A stretch of 64,000 bases of DNA from Falsiroseomonas sp051433165. Its GTDB lineage: Bacteria > Pseudomonadota > Alphaproteobacteria > Acetobacterales > Acetobacteraceae. Where the stretch lies: positions 159,080-223,079 of the forward strand of contig NZ_JBHMFS010000007.1 in the NCBI RefSeq assembly GCF_051433165.1, written 5' to 3'. Made by a program: the position numbers and the translations under genes. Below are positions 51,229 to 60,431 of the stretch, one piece after another; the first letter of the stretch is position 1, and every line of letters starts with the position of its first letter. The notes beneath the pieces were generated by a model. The model was given only the letters and a program-made list of their open reading frames with translations. It made no database searches and was not told the DNA's origin.

Positions 51229-51930
51229 ATGGCGATGCCCCTCGTGCAGGTCGAGAAGCTGAGCAAGACCTTCGGCGCCGGCGAGACCGCGGTGCGCGCG
51301 CTGGCCGACGTGGACCTTGTGGTTGAGGCCGGCGAGGTCGTCGGCCTCAAGGGACCATCGGGCAGCGGCAAATCGACTTTGTTGAACCTGATTGCCTGCA
51401 TCCAGGAACCCACCGGCGGCAGGCTCTCCATCGGCGGAGAAACGGTGTGGGATGGGCGCTGGCGTGTGGCCGATCTGCGCCGCCTGCGGCGGGAGCGCAT
51501 CGGCTTCATCTTCCAGTTCCACAATCTGCTGCCGTTCCTGAACGCCATCGACAATGTGGCGCTGGCCATGACGCTGGATGGTGTGGACCGCACCACGGCG
51601 CGGCAGCGGGCGGGCGCGCTGCTCGACTATCTCCAGGTCGGCAAGCGCGCCTCCGCCATGCCGGCGCGGCTTTCGGGGGGCGAGGCGCAGCGCGTGGCGA
51701 TCGCCCGCGCGCTGGTCAACCGGCCGCAGGTGATCCTGGCCGATGAGCCGACCGCGGCGCTGGATTCCGAACGCGCACGGGTGGTGATGGATCTGCTGCG
51801 ACAAGTGGCGCGCGACCAGCAGGCGGCGATCCTCGTGGTGACGCATGACGAGAAGATCTTCGATCGCTTCGACCGCATGGTGGCGCTGCGCGATGGGCGC
51901 CTTGAAGACGAAAAGCTGCGCGCCGCATGA
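51229..51930 (+). CDS. ABC transporter ATP-binding protein
   Basis: 233 residues, MacB/LolD-like. Walker A GPSGSGKSTLLN near residue 42, Q loop FQFHNLLPFLNAIDNV, signature LSGGEAQRVAIARAL, Walker B VILADEPTAALD and the switch VVTHDEKIFDRFDRM are all intact. It ends the coupled operon that starts with the methyltransferase-like gene, 5 bases after the permease stop. With HlyD and FtsX partners it forms an exporter; the cargo is unknown and no outer-membrane channel gene is adjacent. Confidence 0.93.
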   Translation: MAMPLVQVEKLSKTFGAGETAVRALADVDLVVEAGEVVGLKGPSGSGKSTLLNLIACIQEPTGGRLSIGGETVWDGRWRVADLRRLRRERIGFIFQFHNLLPFLNAIDNVALAMTLDGVDRTTARQRAGALLDYLQVGKRASAMPARLSGGEAQRVAIARALVNRPQVILADEPTAALDSERARVVMDLLRQVARDQQAAILVVTHDEKIFDRFDRMVALRDGRLEDEKLRAA

Positions 51931-51952
51931 GGCGGGTCGCAGACGCCCGAGG

Positions 51953-52675
51953 TCACGGCGCGGCGCGCAGCGTCGCCGCCAGGGCCATCAAACCGTCCTC
52001 CCCGTTTCGCAAGCGTCCTGGGCCGCCATCGTCCCCAGCCGCAGCGCGCGCCAGCCTGAGATTTACGGCCACACGCTCCGGCGCCTCCGGGCGTCGGGCG
52101 AGCGGCGCAAGTATCACCGCTGCCTCGGCCGGCTGGCCGGCCAGCAGCAGTGACACCGCCAGGTTGTTCGCGATCGCAAGATTGTCCGGCGACCGGGACA
52201 GCGCGGCGCGGTGACTTGCCGCGGCGTCAGCGTGCCTGCCAAGCAGATCCAGTCCGACACCCTGACCGGACAGCGCCGCTGGGTTGGCGGGGTCGCGCGC
52301 AAGCACGCGGCCGAACAGCACCAGCGCCTCCGGCGCCGCGCCCGCACGCAACCGCAGGCGGCCCAGCCCGACCAGCAACGGCGCCGCATCCGGCTGGCCG
52401 CGCAGCGCCCGCATCAGCACGTCCTCCGCCCGCCCGGACTGCCCCGCGCGCAGCAGCGCCGCGGCATGGCGGGACTGCACCACAGCATCCCCCGGCGCTG
52501 CCGCCGCCGCCGAGGCCAGCATGGACAGCGCCACGTCGGTCTGCCCGGAGGCTTCGGCCGCGGCCGCCACCCGCAGCCGCGCCGCGGTATCATGCGTCAC
52601 CGGCCCCGATCCCTGGCCCGCGCACCCCGCCAGCAGCAGCAGGGCCAGCCCCGCCCATCCCCGCAACAGCATCAT
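51953..52675 (-). CDS. tadD: TadD-like lipoprotein with TPR repeats
   Basis: 240 residues. A lipoprotein signal LALLLLAGCAGQ (Cys near residue 18) is followed by tetratricopeptide-like helix pairs (ALSMLASAAAAAPGDAVVQSRHAAALL; APLLVGLGRLRLRAGAAPEALVLFG; DNLAIANNLAVSLLLAGQPAEA). In Tad pili TadD is an outer-membrane lipoprotein that helps secretin or pilus assembly. The ATG at 52675 overlaps the tadC stop (ATGA). Last gene of the minus-strand unit. Confidence 0.85.
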   Translation of the reverse strand: MMLLRGWAGLALLLLAGCAGQGSGPVTHDTAARLRVAAAAEASGQTDVALSMLASAAAAAPGDAVVQSRHAAALLRAGQSGRAEDVLMRALRGQPDAAPLLVGLGRLRLRAGAAPEALVLFGRVLARDPANPAALSGQGVGLDLLGRHADAAASHRAALSRSPDNLAIANNLAVSLLLAGQPAEAAVILAPLARRPEAPERVAVNLRLARAAAGDDGGPGRLRNGEDGLMALAATLRAAP

Positions 52676-53622
52676 GGCGTCCCCGAGAATTGGCGGCCGA
52701 TTTCCAGCACGGATGGCCCGACCAGCGCGATGAACAGCGCCGGCAGGATGAACAGGATCAGCGGCCCGACCAGCAGTGCCGGCAGGCGGATTGCCTTTTC
52801 CTCGATGCGGAGCATGCGTTCCGTCCGCATCTCCGCCGACAGCATGCGCAGCGCCTGCGCCAGCGGCGTGCCGTAGCGCAGCGTCTGCGAGAGCGTGGCG
52901 CCGAGCCGTTTGAAGCCCTCCATCTCGGTGCGCTCGCCCATCCGTTCCAGCGCTACGCGCCGATCCGGCAGCATGCGCAACTCCTGCACCAGGATGCTGA
53001 ACTCCAGCGCAATGGCCGGGTTCGAGCCCTGAAGCTCCCGCGCCACGCGGTCCACCGCGGTCTCCAGGCCAAGGCCTGCCTCCGCCGCGACCACCAGCAG
53101 GTCCAGCCCATCCGGCAGCCCCATGCGAAGCCGCTGCTGGAAGGGCCGCCGCAGCATGCCCACCAGCCAGTTCGGCACCACGACCCCGAGGCATAGCGCG
53201 AGCGCGAACAGCATGGCGCCGTTCATGGTGCTGACCCCGGCCATGGCGGCATAGGTCACGGCCCCGGCGGGCAGCAGGACCACCAGCACCGCCTTGGCCC
53301 CGATCAGCGCCGGCACGGCCGCGCGCGGGTCGAGCCCCGCGGCGGCGACCGAACGCTGGAAGCCGGCCGCATCCTTTTCCGAGACGAAGGCGCTGTTGCG
53401 CAGAACCTCACCCAGCCACAGCACCGGCCCCAGCGTGCGCGCACCCAGGCTGGTGGGCCGCCGTTCCGCGGCCTTCGGCTGCGCCGCCGCCACCACGCTG
53501 CGGAGATGCACGGACATGTCGCGATCCTCCGCCGCATGCGCCAGCAGCAGCGCCGCGATCAGCGCGAGGCAGACCGCGCCACCGACCGCCGCGAACATCA
53601 GCAGGGTTTCCGGTGCCGGCAT
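52672..53622 (-). CDS. tadC: Tad inner-membrane platform protein TadC
   Basis: 316 residues of the type II secretion F family. The core GLPDGLDLLVVAAEAGLGLETAVDRVARE and the C-terminal LRIEEKAIRLPALLVGPLILFILPALFIALVGPSVL are characteristic, with two further membrane segments near the N-terminus (LLMFAAVGGAVCLALIAALLLA; VLVVLLPAGAVTYAAMAG). It pairs with TadB to form the platform on which the CpaF motor acts. The tadD start overlaps its stop; a 3-base gap separates it from tadB. Confidence 0.92.
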   Translation of the reverse strand: MPAPETLLMFAAVGGAVCLALIAALLLAHAAEDRDMSVHLRSVVAAAQPKAAERRPTSLGARTLGPVLWLGEVLRNSAFVSEKDAAGFQRSVAAAGLDPRAAVPALIGAKAVLVVLLPAGAVTYAAMAGVSTMNGAMLFALALCLGVVVPNWLVGMLRRPFQQRLRMGLPDGLDLLVVAAEAGLGLETAVDRVARELQGSNPAIALEFSILVQELRMLPDRRVALERMGERTEMEGFKRLGATLSQTLRYGTPLAQALRMLSAEMRTERMLRIEEKAIRLPALLVGPLILFILPALFIALVGPSVLEIGRQFSGTP

Positions 53623-53625
53623 CGC

Positions 53626-54588
53626 TCAGCCCTTCCCGGCCTGGCGGATCAGCCAGCGGATGGTGACCAGGCCGAGCGCCATCATCACCAGGCCGACAAC
53701 GGCCATGGTCTGGCCGGTCGGGTTCTGCGTGAAGGTCTCGATGTAGAAGGGTTGGATCATCGCCATGGCGCCGGCGGCCAGGAAGGGCAGGACCACCAGC
53801 ATCCCGGCCTGCATGTTGGCCTCCGCCGCCAGCGCCCGTGCCCGCTTCGCCATGGCGACGCGCTTGCGCACCAGATCCGCCAGATTGTCCAGCGTTTCCG
53901 CCAGGCTGCCGCCGGTCTGCGACTGCAGGCCGAGCGTGACCGCGAGGAAGGCATATTCGGTGACGCCGGTGCGGCGCGACAGGCTGACCAGCGCATCCTC
54001 GACCGGTCGGCCGATGGCCATCTCGCCGGCGACGCGGGCAAACTCCTCCCGCGTCGGGGATGAGATCTCGCGCGCCACGCCGCGCAGCGCCTCGGCCAGC
54101 GGCAGCCCGGCGCGGATCGCGCGGACCATCAGGCCGAGCGCGTCTGGAATCTGTTGGAACACCGCTTCCGCATAGCGTGCGTGCTGCATGCCGAACAGGA
54201 AACGCGCCGCCATCACCCCGGCGGCCAGCGACGCCAGCCAGGTGAGCGACAGGCTGAGCCGGCCGCTCGCCATGGCGTGCACCACCGCCGCCATGCCCAG
54301 CGCCATCAACGCGACCAGCGGCCACGGGATGGACCGCGCCTGCGGCATTTCCGGATCGAAGCGGATGAGCCGCAGCAGGCGGACAGAGGCACGGCCGTGC
54401 CGCGAGCGCGCCACCCGGATGGAGGGCAGCACGACCTTCGGCCCGTCATCCGGCGTGGCGCCGCCCAGGTCGCGCAGCCGGGCGCGCAAGGCGCTGCCGT
54501 CGCCGGATTGCGCCAATGCGACGCCAGCCAGCAGCACGCACAGCAGCAGCAAGGCCGGCAGGACGATCAACAGGAGGTCACGCGGCAT
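53626..54588 (-). CDS. tadB: Tad inner-membrane platform protein TadB
   Basis: 320 residues, type II secretion F family. A membrane helix at the start (LLLIVLPALLLLCVLLAGVALA), the conserved core IPDALGLMVRAIRAGLPLAEALRGVA, GGSLAETLDNLADLVRKRVAMAKRARALAAEA and C-terminal membrane helices (LPFLAAGAMAMIQPFYI; AVVGLVMMALGLVTIRWLI) are clear. The ATG at 54588 starts inside the last codons of cpaF (11-base overlap); an ATG at 54597 is an alternative. Confidence 0.92.
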   Translation of the reverse strand: MPRDLLLIVLPALLLLCVLLAGVALAQSGDGSALRARLRDLGGATPDDGPKVVLPSIRVARSRHGRASVRLLRLIRFDPEMPQARSIPWPLVALMALGMAAVVHAMASGRLSLSLTWLASLAAGVMAARFLFGMQHARYAEAVFQQIPDALGLMVRAIRAGLPLAEALRGVAREISSPTREEFARVAGEMAIGRPVEDALVSLSRRTGVTEYAFLAVTLGLQSQTGGSLAETLDNLADLVRKRVAMAKRARALAAEANMQAGMLVVLPFLAAGAMAMIQPFYIETFTQNPTGQTMAVVGLVMMALGLVTIRWLIRQAGKG

Positions 54589-55939
54589 CGCGGCCATCCT
54601 GCATGGCGCGCATCCAGGCCTCACCAAGGCCGAAATAGGTCAGCCGGTCGAAGAAGCCGGGGCGGATGCCGGGTGTGACCCAGCGTCCGCGGATGCGGCC
54701 ATTCTCGTCGTCGCCCAGATACTCGAAGGCGAAGACGTCGTTCATGGTGATGACCTCGCCTTCCAGCCCGACCACCTCGGACACCTGCGAGACGCGGCGA
54801 CCGCCGTCGCGCATGCGCTCGATCTGCACGATCAGGTCCACCGCGCTGGCGATCTGCGTGCGGATGGCGCGCGAGGGCAGGTTGTTCTGTCCCATCTGCA
54901 CCATGTTCTCGATCCGCACGACGGCATCGCGCGCCGTATTGGCGTGGACGGTGCAGTAGGACCCGTCATGGCCGGTGTTCATGGCTTGCAACATGTCGAA
55001 GGCCTCGGCGCCGCGCACCTCGCCGACGATGATGCGGTCCGGCCGCATCCGCAGCGCGTTCTTCATCAGGTCGCGCTGGTTGATCTCGCCCTTGCCTTCC
55101 AGGTTCGGCGGGCGGGTTTCGAGGCGGACGATGTGCGGCTGCTGCAGTTGCAGCTCCGCCGCGTCCTCGATTGTGACGATACGCTCGCCGTGGTCGATGA
55201 AGCGGCTCATCGCATTCATCATGGTGGTCTTGCCGGATCCGGTACCACCGGACACCACCACATTCAGCCGACACCGCGCCGCGATCTCCAGCACGCGCGC
55301 CACGCTGTGGGACATGGATCCACCATCGGCCATCGCCTGCAGGTCGATCTTCTTCTTGGAAAATTTCCGGATCGAGATGCTGCATCCGTCGATCGCCAGC
55401 GGCGGGAACACCACATTGACGCGGCTACCGTCGAGCAGGCGGCAATCGACCAGCGGGCTGCTTTCATCGACGCGCCGTCCGACCGTGGCGGCCATCTTCT
55501 GCGCGATGTTGGCCACCTGCTGCGCGTTGCGGAAGCGCACATCGGCGCGCACCAGCTTGCCGCGCCGTTCGATGAAGACGTGGTCCGGCCCGTTCACCAT
55601 GATGTCGCTGATCGTGTCGTCGGCCAGCAGCGGCTCCAGCGGGCCGTAGCCCACCATGTCGTGTTCCAGCTCCTCCGCGATGCGCGCCTGCTCGCGTGCC
55701 GAAAGCCCGATGCGCTCACGATCCGCGAGGTCGTGCACAAGCGATTCGAGCTGCGCGCGCAGCGCCGCACGCGGCAGTTCGGAGGCGACGATGGGGTCGA
55801 CCTGCTCCATCACCCGCGCCCGCAGCTGTTCCAGCGGCACGCCGGGTGCCAGCGGCATGACGGTTCCACCGGCCTCCGCAGGCAGCGTCGCGCTGACCAG
55901 CGACATCGGTGCGTCCAGCCGGCGTCCGAAGGCCTTCAT
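54578..55939 (-). CDS. cpaF: Tad pilus assembly ATPase CpaF/TadA
   Basis: 453 residues. The secretion ATPase that powers Flp pilus extension. GYGPLEPLLADDTISDIMVNGPDHVFIERRGK in the N-terminal domain, Walker A GGTGSGKTTMMNAM, the Asp box TIEDAAELQLQQPHIVRLETRPPN, and Walker B IIVGEVRGAEAFDMLQAMNTGHDGSYCTVHANTARDA (each read in part) are typical of the TadA subgroup. The start at 55939 overlaps the cpaE stop by four bases. Confidence 0.95.
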   Translation of the reverse strand: MKAFGRRLDAPMSLVSATLPAEAGGTVMPLAPGVPLEQLRARVMEQVDPIVASELPRAALRAQLESLVHDLADRERIGLSAREQARIAEELEHDMVGYGPLEPLLADDTISDIMVNGPDHVFIERRGKLVRADVRFRNAQQVANIAQKMAATVGRRVDESSPLVDCRLLDGSRVNVVFPPLAIDGCSISIRKFSKKKIDLQAMADGGSMSHSVARVLEIAARCRLNVVVSGGTGSGKTTMMNAMSRFIDHGERIVTIEDAAELQLQQPHIVRLETRPPNLEGKGEINQRDLMKNALRMRPDRIIVGEVRGAEAFDMLQAMNTGHDGSYCTVHANTARDAVVRIENMVQMGQNNLPSRAIRTQIASAVDLIVQIERMRDGGRRVSQVSEVVGLEGEVITMNDVFAFEYLGDDENGRIRGRWVTPGIRPGFFDRLTYFGLGEAWMRAMQDGRDAA

Positions 55940-57171
55940 GTGCGGCCCCCGAACAGCCGTGCCATCAGGCCGGTACGCACCGGCCCGCTATGCACCGCCG
56001 CCACCTCCTCCGTCACCGGCGCCAGCGCGCGGCGCAGCACGGCGTTGAGCGCAGGCTTGCCGAGATTGGCGGCGCGCGGCAGCAGCTTGGGCAGGTCAGG
56101 GATGGTGACCTCCGGCGTCGCACCCAGCCCTTCGAGGATGTGCTTGCGCTTCAGCCCACCGGGCAGGCCCTCGCGGTTCAGCACCGTCATCATCCGCGCC
56201 GCGCCGCCCGCGGCCAGCTTGCGCGCGGCGATGGCATCCCGGATGCCGGCAACGTCCGGGCCCATCACCAGCAGCATCAGGCGGGACGCCGCCAGCACGG
56301 CACGCTCCGCCGGGCCGGGCGGCATCGGCAGATCCACCACCACATAGTTAAAGCGCTGCCGCAGCAGGCCGAGCAGCCCGGCGACGCCCTCGATGGTCGG
56401 CTGCGGCATGGCATCCATCGGCTCCTCGGCCGCGATCAGCTTCAGCCGCTCCCCGATCGGCGCCGCGCAGCGTTCCAGGAACAGCCCATCGACCCGTTCC
56501 GGATCTTCCAGCGCCACGCGCAAACCGGGCGCCGGGCGCACACCCAGCATCAGCCCGGTGGTGCCGCCGCGCAGATTCAGGTCGAGCAGCGCCACATGGC
56601 CACGGCTGACATCCGCGAGTTGCAGCGCGAGGTTCACGGCGACCGTGGTCGCGCCGACGCCGCCGCGCGCACCGCAGACGGCGACCACCTGGCCACCGCG
56701 CCGCGCCGCCTCTGTCTCGGCCTCGCCACCCCGCAGGAAGGGACCGAACAGGCGTTCCGCCCCGTCGCGGGTCAGCGGCTTGTGGACGTATTCGGCGACG
56801 CCGAGGTCCCGTGTCAGTTGCCGGTAGAAGCTGATCTCGCTGTTGTCGCCCAGCACCAGCATACGGAGGTCCGGCGTGCAGATACCGGCCAGCGCCTCAA
56901 GCTGTTCCATCGGGTCGTCGATGCCGGCGATATCAACCAGCAGCACAAGCGGCGTCGCCTCTCGCTCCAGCGCCTTGATCGCGGTTGCGATGCCGCCGCG
57001 CCGCACGGCAAGCCCACCACCGAACGCCGCAAGGCCGCCCCGGATCGCGGCCTCGGAGGCCTCGTCCTGCACGAAGGCCAGGAAGGGCGCGCGGTCGCCG
57101 CGGCCTGCCCCGGCCGCGCGGCCGCCGCCACGGGCCTGGTCGGCGGCTTCGCGTGGCAGGTCACCGCGCAT
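55936..57171 (-). CDS. cpaE: Tad pilus localisation ATPase CpaE/TadZ
   Basis: 411 residues. An N-terminal receiver-like domain (FVQDEASEAAIRGG... VLLVDIAGIDDPMEQLEAL... GVAEYVHKPLTRD) precedes a MinD/ParA-like ATPase with the deviant P-loop CGARGGVGATTVAVNLALQL. The N-terminal signature Lys of MinD proteins is absent, as in most CpaE. LLDLNLRGGTTGLMLG and NYVVVDLPMPPG are the Walker A-prime and B regions. CpaE places the pilus machine at a pole in other bacteria. Start ATG at 57171 overlaps the cpaD end by 11 bases. Confidence 0.9.
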   Translation of the reverse strand: MRGDLPREAADQARGGGRAAGAGRGDRAPFLAFVQDEASEAAIRGGLAAFGGGLAVRRGGIATAIKALEREATPLVLLVDIAGIDDPMEQLEALAGICTPDLRMLVLGDNSEISFYRQLTRDLGVAEYVHKPLTRDGAERLFGPFLRGGEAETEAARRGGQVVAVCGARGGVGATTVAVNLALQLADVSRGHVALLDLNLRGGTTGLMLGVRPAPGLRVALEDPERVDGLFLERCAAPIGERLKLIAAEEPMDAMPQPTIEGVAGLLGLLRQRFNYVVVDLPMPPGPAERAVLAASRLMLLVMGPDVAGIRDAIAARKLAAGGAARMMTVLNREGLPGGLKRKHILEGLGATPEVTIPDLPKLLPRAANLGKPALNAVLRRALAPVTEEVAAVHSGPVRTGLMARLFGGRT

Positions 57172-57478
57172 TGGGGCCGCCCATCGGTTGCGCCACCGGC
57201 TCCGGGCTGACCGGCGCGATCTTCGACAGGGTTGAGGCCGGCAGTGGGAAGCGCTGCCCGGCTTCCAGACGCCGCACGGCGACGGCGCCGGCCTGCCCGC
57301 GTTCACCGATCGCGGCGCGACCACGCCTGGCATCCTGCGGGTCGTCCAGCATGGCACGCAGATTGGCCTCATTGGCCCCGCGGGAATGCCAGGTCCCGGG
57401 CCGGGCAAAGTCACTGCCTTCGCCCTGGCAGGCGGCGAGTAACAGCATCGGCAGGATCGGCAGCAGGCGCATCGGCAT
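57161..57478 (-). CDS. cpaD: CpaD-like pilus lipoprotein
   Basis: 105 residues, short for CpaD. A lipoprotein signal LLPILPMLLLAACQGEG with the lipobox Cys near residue 17 is followed by PGTWHSRGANEANLRAMLDDPQDARRGRAA, the CpaD family segment, and VRRLEAGQRFPLPAS. The N-terminal beta domain of longer CpaD proteins is absent, so only the conserved core remains. The ATG at 57478 shares one base with the cpaC stop (TGATG); a GTG at 57481 is an alternative. Confidence 0.82.
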   Translation of the reverse strand: MPMRLLPILPMLLLAACQGEGSDFARPGTWHSRGANEANLRAMLDDPQDARRGRAAIGERGQAGAVAVRRLEAGQRFPLPASTLSKIAPVSPEPVAQPMGGPNAR

Positions 57479-58998
57479 CACTCCAGGATGAAGCCGGCAT
57501 CGATCGCGCCGCCGCTCGCCGGGGGCGGCGCGCCACGGGCGATCTGGCGGCGGTGCAGGATGCGGTCGAGGTCCGTCGCCGGGCGGAAGCCATCGGTCGG
57601 CGCGGCCAGCAGGTTCGGGTCGGACACCGGCCGCACCAGATAGGGCGTGACGATGATGACAAGCTCCGTCTCGTTGCGACGAAACCGGTCTGACCGGAAC
57701 AGCGCCCCGAGCACCGGCACGTCGGCGAGGCCGGCCAGCCCGCTATTCGCCATGGTGCTGCCCTGCGACAGCAGCCCGGCAATGGCGAAGGATTGCCCGC
57801 TGCCGAGCTCCACCGTGGTTTCCGCCCGCCGCACCGACAGCGCCGGGATCCGCACCACGCCACCGCCGAGCGGCAGGGAAATCGCGCCATTGTCGGTCAG
57901 CTCGCTGACCTCCGGCCGGATCCGCAGGTTCAGCCGGTCCGGCGCCAGCACGGTTGGCACGAAGGCCAGGCTGATGCCGAAGGGCTTGAACTCGATGGTG
58001 ATGCCGCCGGAGGCGGCGCTGGCGGAAACCGGCACGGGGAATTCGCCGCCGGCCAGGAAGCTCGCCACCTCGCCCGACTGCGCCGTCAGGTTCGGCTCCG
58101 CCAGGATGGTGATGAGCTGGTCTTCGGCCAGTGCGTCAATCACCGCGTTGATGTCGAAGCGGGACGAGTTGTAGGCCGCACCATAGCGCTGCGGCACGGC
58201 GACACCGGCGCCGCCCAGCAATGCTCCGGCCACGGCGCCTGCGCCGCCGCTGCGCAACCCAAGCAGGAAATTGCCGCCGGTATTCGCCAGCGCCTGCCAG
58301 TTGAAGCCCAGTTCGCGCGACACCTGGCGAGAGATTTCGGCCACGCGCACGCGCACATTCACCTGGATCGAGCCGAGCAGAACCAGGCTGTTCGTCACCT
58401 CCCGGTCCGTGCCGGCCATGGATTGGGCGATCGCCTCCGCACGGCGCGCATCAACGGCGGAGGCGGCCTGGCCCGTCAGTTCCAGCATCCGCGGCCCGGC
58501 GGCGGCCACGCGCGCCGTGGCGGCGCCGGGCACCATGCGGCGGATCATGCTCTGGATCGCGCCGGGGCTGGCAGCTGGGCTCGCCACCGGCCCGGCAAGG
58601 CCAGGCTCCGGCGCGGGTGTGTTGGGCAGCACGGTTACGTCGTATTCGGCGACCGGGCTGCCATCCTCCGCGGTCGCGATGATGGTGGTGCGACCGGCGC
58701 CGACCGCCATCAGGAACAGGCTCGTGGGGGAAGCCGGCTGCACCCGGGCGATGCGCGGATCCGCCGCGAGCACCGTCAGCGCGGCTTCCGGCAGCACCAG
58801 CAGGCGGCCCGTGCCGGCCACCAGGGTCAGCCGCTGCGCCCCGCTGATGCGCGGCGCGGCGGCCACCGTCGCGGCCGGCACGGAGGTGCCGGCGGAGGGG
58901 CGCGGTGCCAGCTGGTCCCGCGGCATCGTCACGGCCTGCTGCGCCAGCGCCGGGCCGGTGGCCAGTACGCAGGCCATGAGGGTGAGGAAGCGCCTCAT
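57478..58998 (-). CDS. cpaC: Tad pilus outer-membrane secretin CpaC/RcpA
   Basis: 506 residues. A signal peptide (LTLMACVLATGPALAQQA) is followed by an N-terminal domain with RLLVLPEAALTVLAADPRIARVQ, the BON-like region, and the secretin domain with VNVRVRVAEISRQVSRELGFNW and EPNLTAQSGEVASFLAGGEFPVPV. VPVLGALFRSDRFRRNETELVIIVTPYLVRPV is the secretin homology end. It forms the outer-membrane channel of the pilus. Its start overlaps the cpaB stop (ATGA). Confidence 0.94.
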   Translation of the reverse strand: MRRFLTLMACVLATGPALAQQAVTMPRDQLAPRPSAGTSVPAATVAAAPRISGAQRLTLVAGTGRLLVLPEAALTVLAADPRIARVQPASPTSLFLMAVGAGRTTIIATAEDGSPVAEYDVTVLPNTPAPEPGLAGPVASPAASPGAIQSMIRRMVPGAATARVAAAGPRMLELTGQAASAVDARRAEAIAQSMAGTDREVTNSLVLLGSIQVNVRVRVAEISRQVSRELGFNWQALANTGGNFLLGLRSGGAGAVAGALLGGAGVAVPQRYGAAYNSSRFDINAVIDALAEDQLITILAEPNLTAQSGEVASFLAGGEFPVPVSASAASGGITIEFKPFGISLAFVPTVLAPDRLNLRIRPEVSELTDNGAISLPLGGGVVRIPALSVRRAETTVELGSGQSFAIAGLLSQGSTMANSGLAGLADVPVLGALFRSDRFRRNETELVIIVTPYLVRPVSDPNLLAAPTDGFRPATDLDRILHRRQIARGAPPPASGGAIDAGFILE

Positions 58999-59855
58999 CG
59001 AAACAGGACGTTCTGCGTTTCGTCGCCCTGGATGACGCGCATCCGCAGCCCCTGGCTGAGGCCGGCGCGGGCCAGCGCGGGCGATACGTCTTCCCCGAAC
59101 ACCGAGCCGGGCGGGACGATGATGGCCAGTGGCAATTCCGCCTCGATCGCGCGCACCGTCAGCGCGAGGCGGCCGAGCCGGCTGCCGACGGCGACGCGCT
59201 CGGCCTGCGCGGACGTGACCTCAAGAGTCACGGTGCGGGCGATGCGGTTGGCGGTGGCTTCGGCGCCGGTGGCGCCCTGGGTGATCTGCTGGTCCACGGC
59301 GATGACGCGCACATCCGTCAGCAGCGTTTCCCCGACCACGCGGCGGGCCAGCGGCGCGTCGCCGGCGGCGAGTTCCTGGGTCAGGATCAGATCCACCTGG
59401 TCGCCCGGCCAGATCAGGCCGGCGGCGCCGGTCACCACATCGACGCCGACCGAGATCGCCCGCTTGCCCGGCGCCAGCACGGCGGCGAGGAAGCCGCGGT
59501 CGCGCGGGCGCAGATACTGCGCGCGATCCAGCGGTGCACCGGCTTCCATGAAATGCCGCAGCATGGCACCGCGCAGTTCCGCCTTCGCCGTATCGGTCGG
59601 TGGCACCGCGCCTTCGGGCAGCAGCTCCGGCGCGATCTCCCGCGTGGTGAAATCCTCCTCCTTCAGCAGGGTGCCGGCGGGCAGCGCGCGGGCGGCGACC
59701 AGCATGCGCGCGAGGACGGGCGGGGGCGGCGGGGCGGGCGCGGCAATCTCGGTGGAAGGTGCCTGGGCCTGGGGCGCAAGCATCTGCGTGCCCAACGCGC
59801 CGAGGCCAGCAGCGGTGATAATGAGCGACAGGACGACGAGGATACGAAGGATCAT
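58995..59855 (-). CDS. cpaB: Flp pilus assembly protein CpaB/RcpC
   Basis: 286 residues. One N-terminal membrane helix (ILRILVVLSLIITAAGLGALG) and a SAF-like domain (VLARMLVAARALPAGTLLKEEDF) are followed by the central RAISVGVDVVTGAAGLIWPGDQVDLILT, which is diagnostic. Probably stabilises the CpaC secretin in the periplasm. The ATG at 59855 lies 15 bases after the cpaA stop. Confidence 0.93.
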   Translation of the reverse strand: MILRILVVLSLIITAAGLGALGTQMLAPQAQAPSTEIAAPAPPPPPVLARMLVAARALPAGTLLKEEDFTTREIAPELLPEGAVPPTDTAKAELRGAMLRHFMEAGAPLDRAQYLRPRDRGFLAAVLAPGKRAISVGVDVVTGAAGLIWPGDQVDLILTQELAAGDAPLARRVVGETLLTDVRVIAVDQQITQGATGAEATANRIARTVTLEVTSAQAERVAVGSRLGRLALTVRAIEAELPLAIIVPPGSVFGEDVSPALARAGLSQGLRMRVIQGDETQNVLFR

Positions 59856-59870
59856 GTGGGCGGTCCCGCC

Positions 59871-60371
59871 TTATTGGGGGTTCGCGAGCAGCGCGGCCAG
59901 CGCCCCGGCGGCGATGGCGAAGCCGTAGGGCAGAGGGCCGCGCCGCCGCAGGCGCCAGGACTCGATGGCCGCCAGCCGCGGCAGCAATGCCGCACCTGGC
60001 GCAGGCGCAAGGCGTGGCGCGAAGGACGGTCCAGCGAGGTAGAGCGCACCCAGCAGGCCACCGGCCAAGGCCGTGGCGAAGACGAAGTCCCAGGTGGCGG
60101 CGGGCGCGAGGCCGAGGGCCACCGCGCCTGCCAGTTTCACGTCACCGCCGCCGAGCCAGCCGCGCATGGCGCAGCCCAGCAGCACCAGGAACAGCAGCGC
60201 GGCGCTGGCGAGGGAGACCAGCGCCGCATCCCAGCCGAGCCACAGCCGGGGCAGGATGCCGATGCCGGCGAGGAGGAGGGAGACGGCATCGGGGATCATG
60301 CGCGCCGAGAGGTCGCGCCAGCAGGCGTAAGCGAGCAGGGGCAGGATCAGGAGAAGGTGCAAAACTGCCAA
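59871..60371 (-). CDS. cpaA: prepilin peptidase CpaA/TadV
   Basis: 166 residues, membrane-bound aspartic protease that cuts the Flp prepilin. The two catalytic Asp lie in CWRDLSARMIPDAVSLLL and GWLGGGDVKLAGAVAL. Several membrane segments surround them (LLLILPLLAYACW; LVSLASAALLFLVLLGCAM; FVFATALAGGLLGALYLAG). The start is best placed at TTG 60371, which has GGGAG 8 bases upstream; a TTG at 60386 is possible but lacks a ribosome site. It follows flp after 60 bases. Confidence 0.9.
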   Translation of the reverse strand: MAVLHLLLILPLLAYACWRDLSARMIPDAVSLLLAGIGILPRLWLGWDAALVSLASAALLFLVLLGCAMRGWLGGGDVKLAGAVALGLAPAATWDFVFATALAGGLLGALYLAGPSFAPRLAPAPGAALLPRLAAIESWRLRRRGPLPYGFAIAAGALAALLANPQ

Positions 60372-60431
60372 GGTGCCGGCTCCCAAGGCATTTGCGGCGA
60401 GGCCAGGAATTCTCCGGCCTCTGCCGTTACT

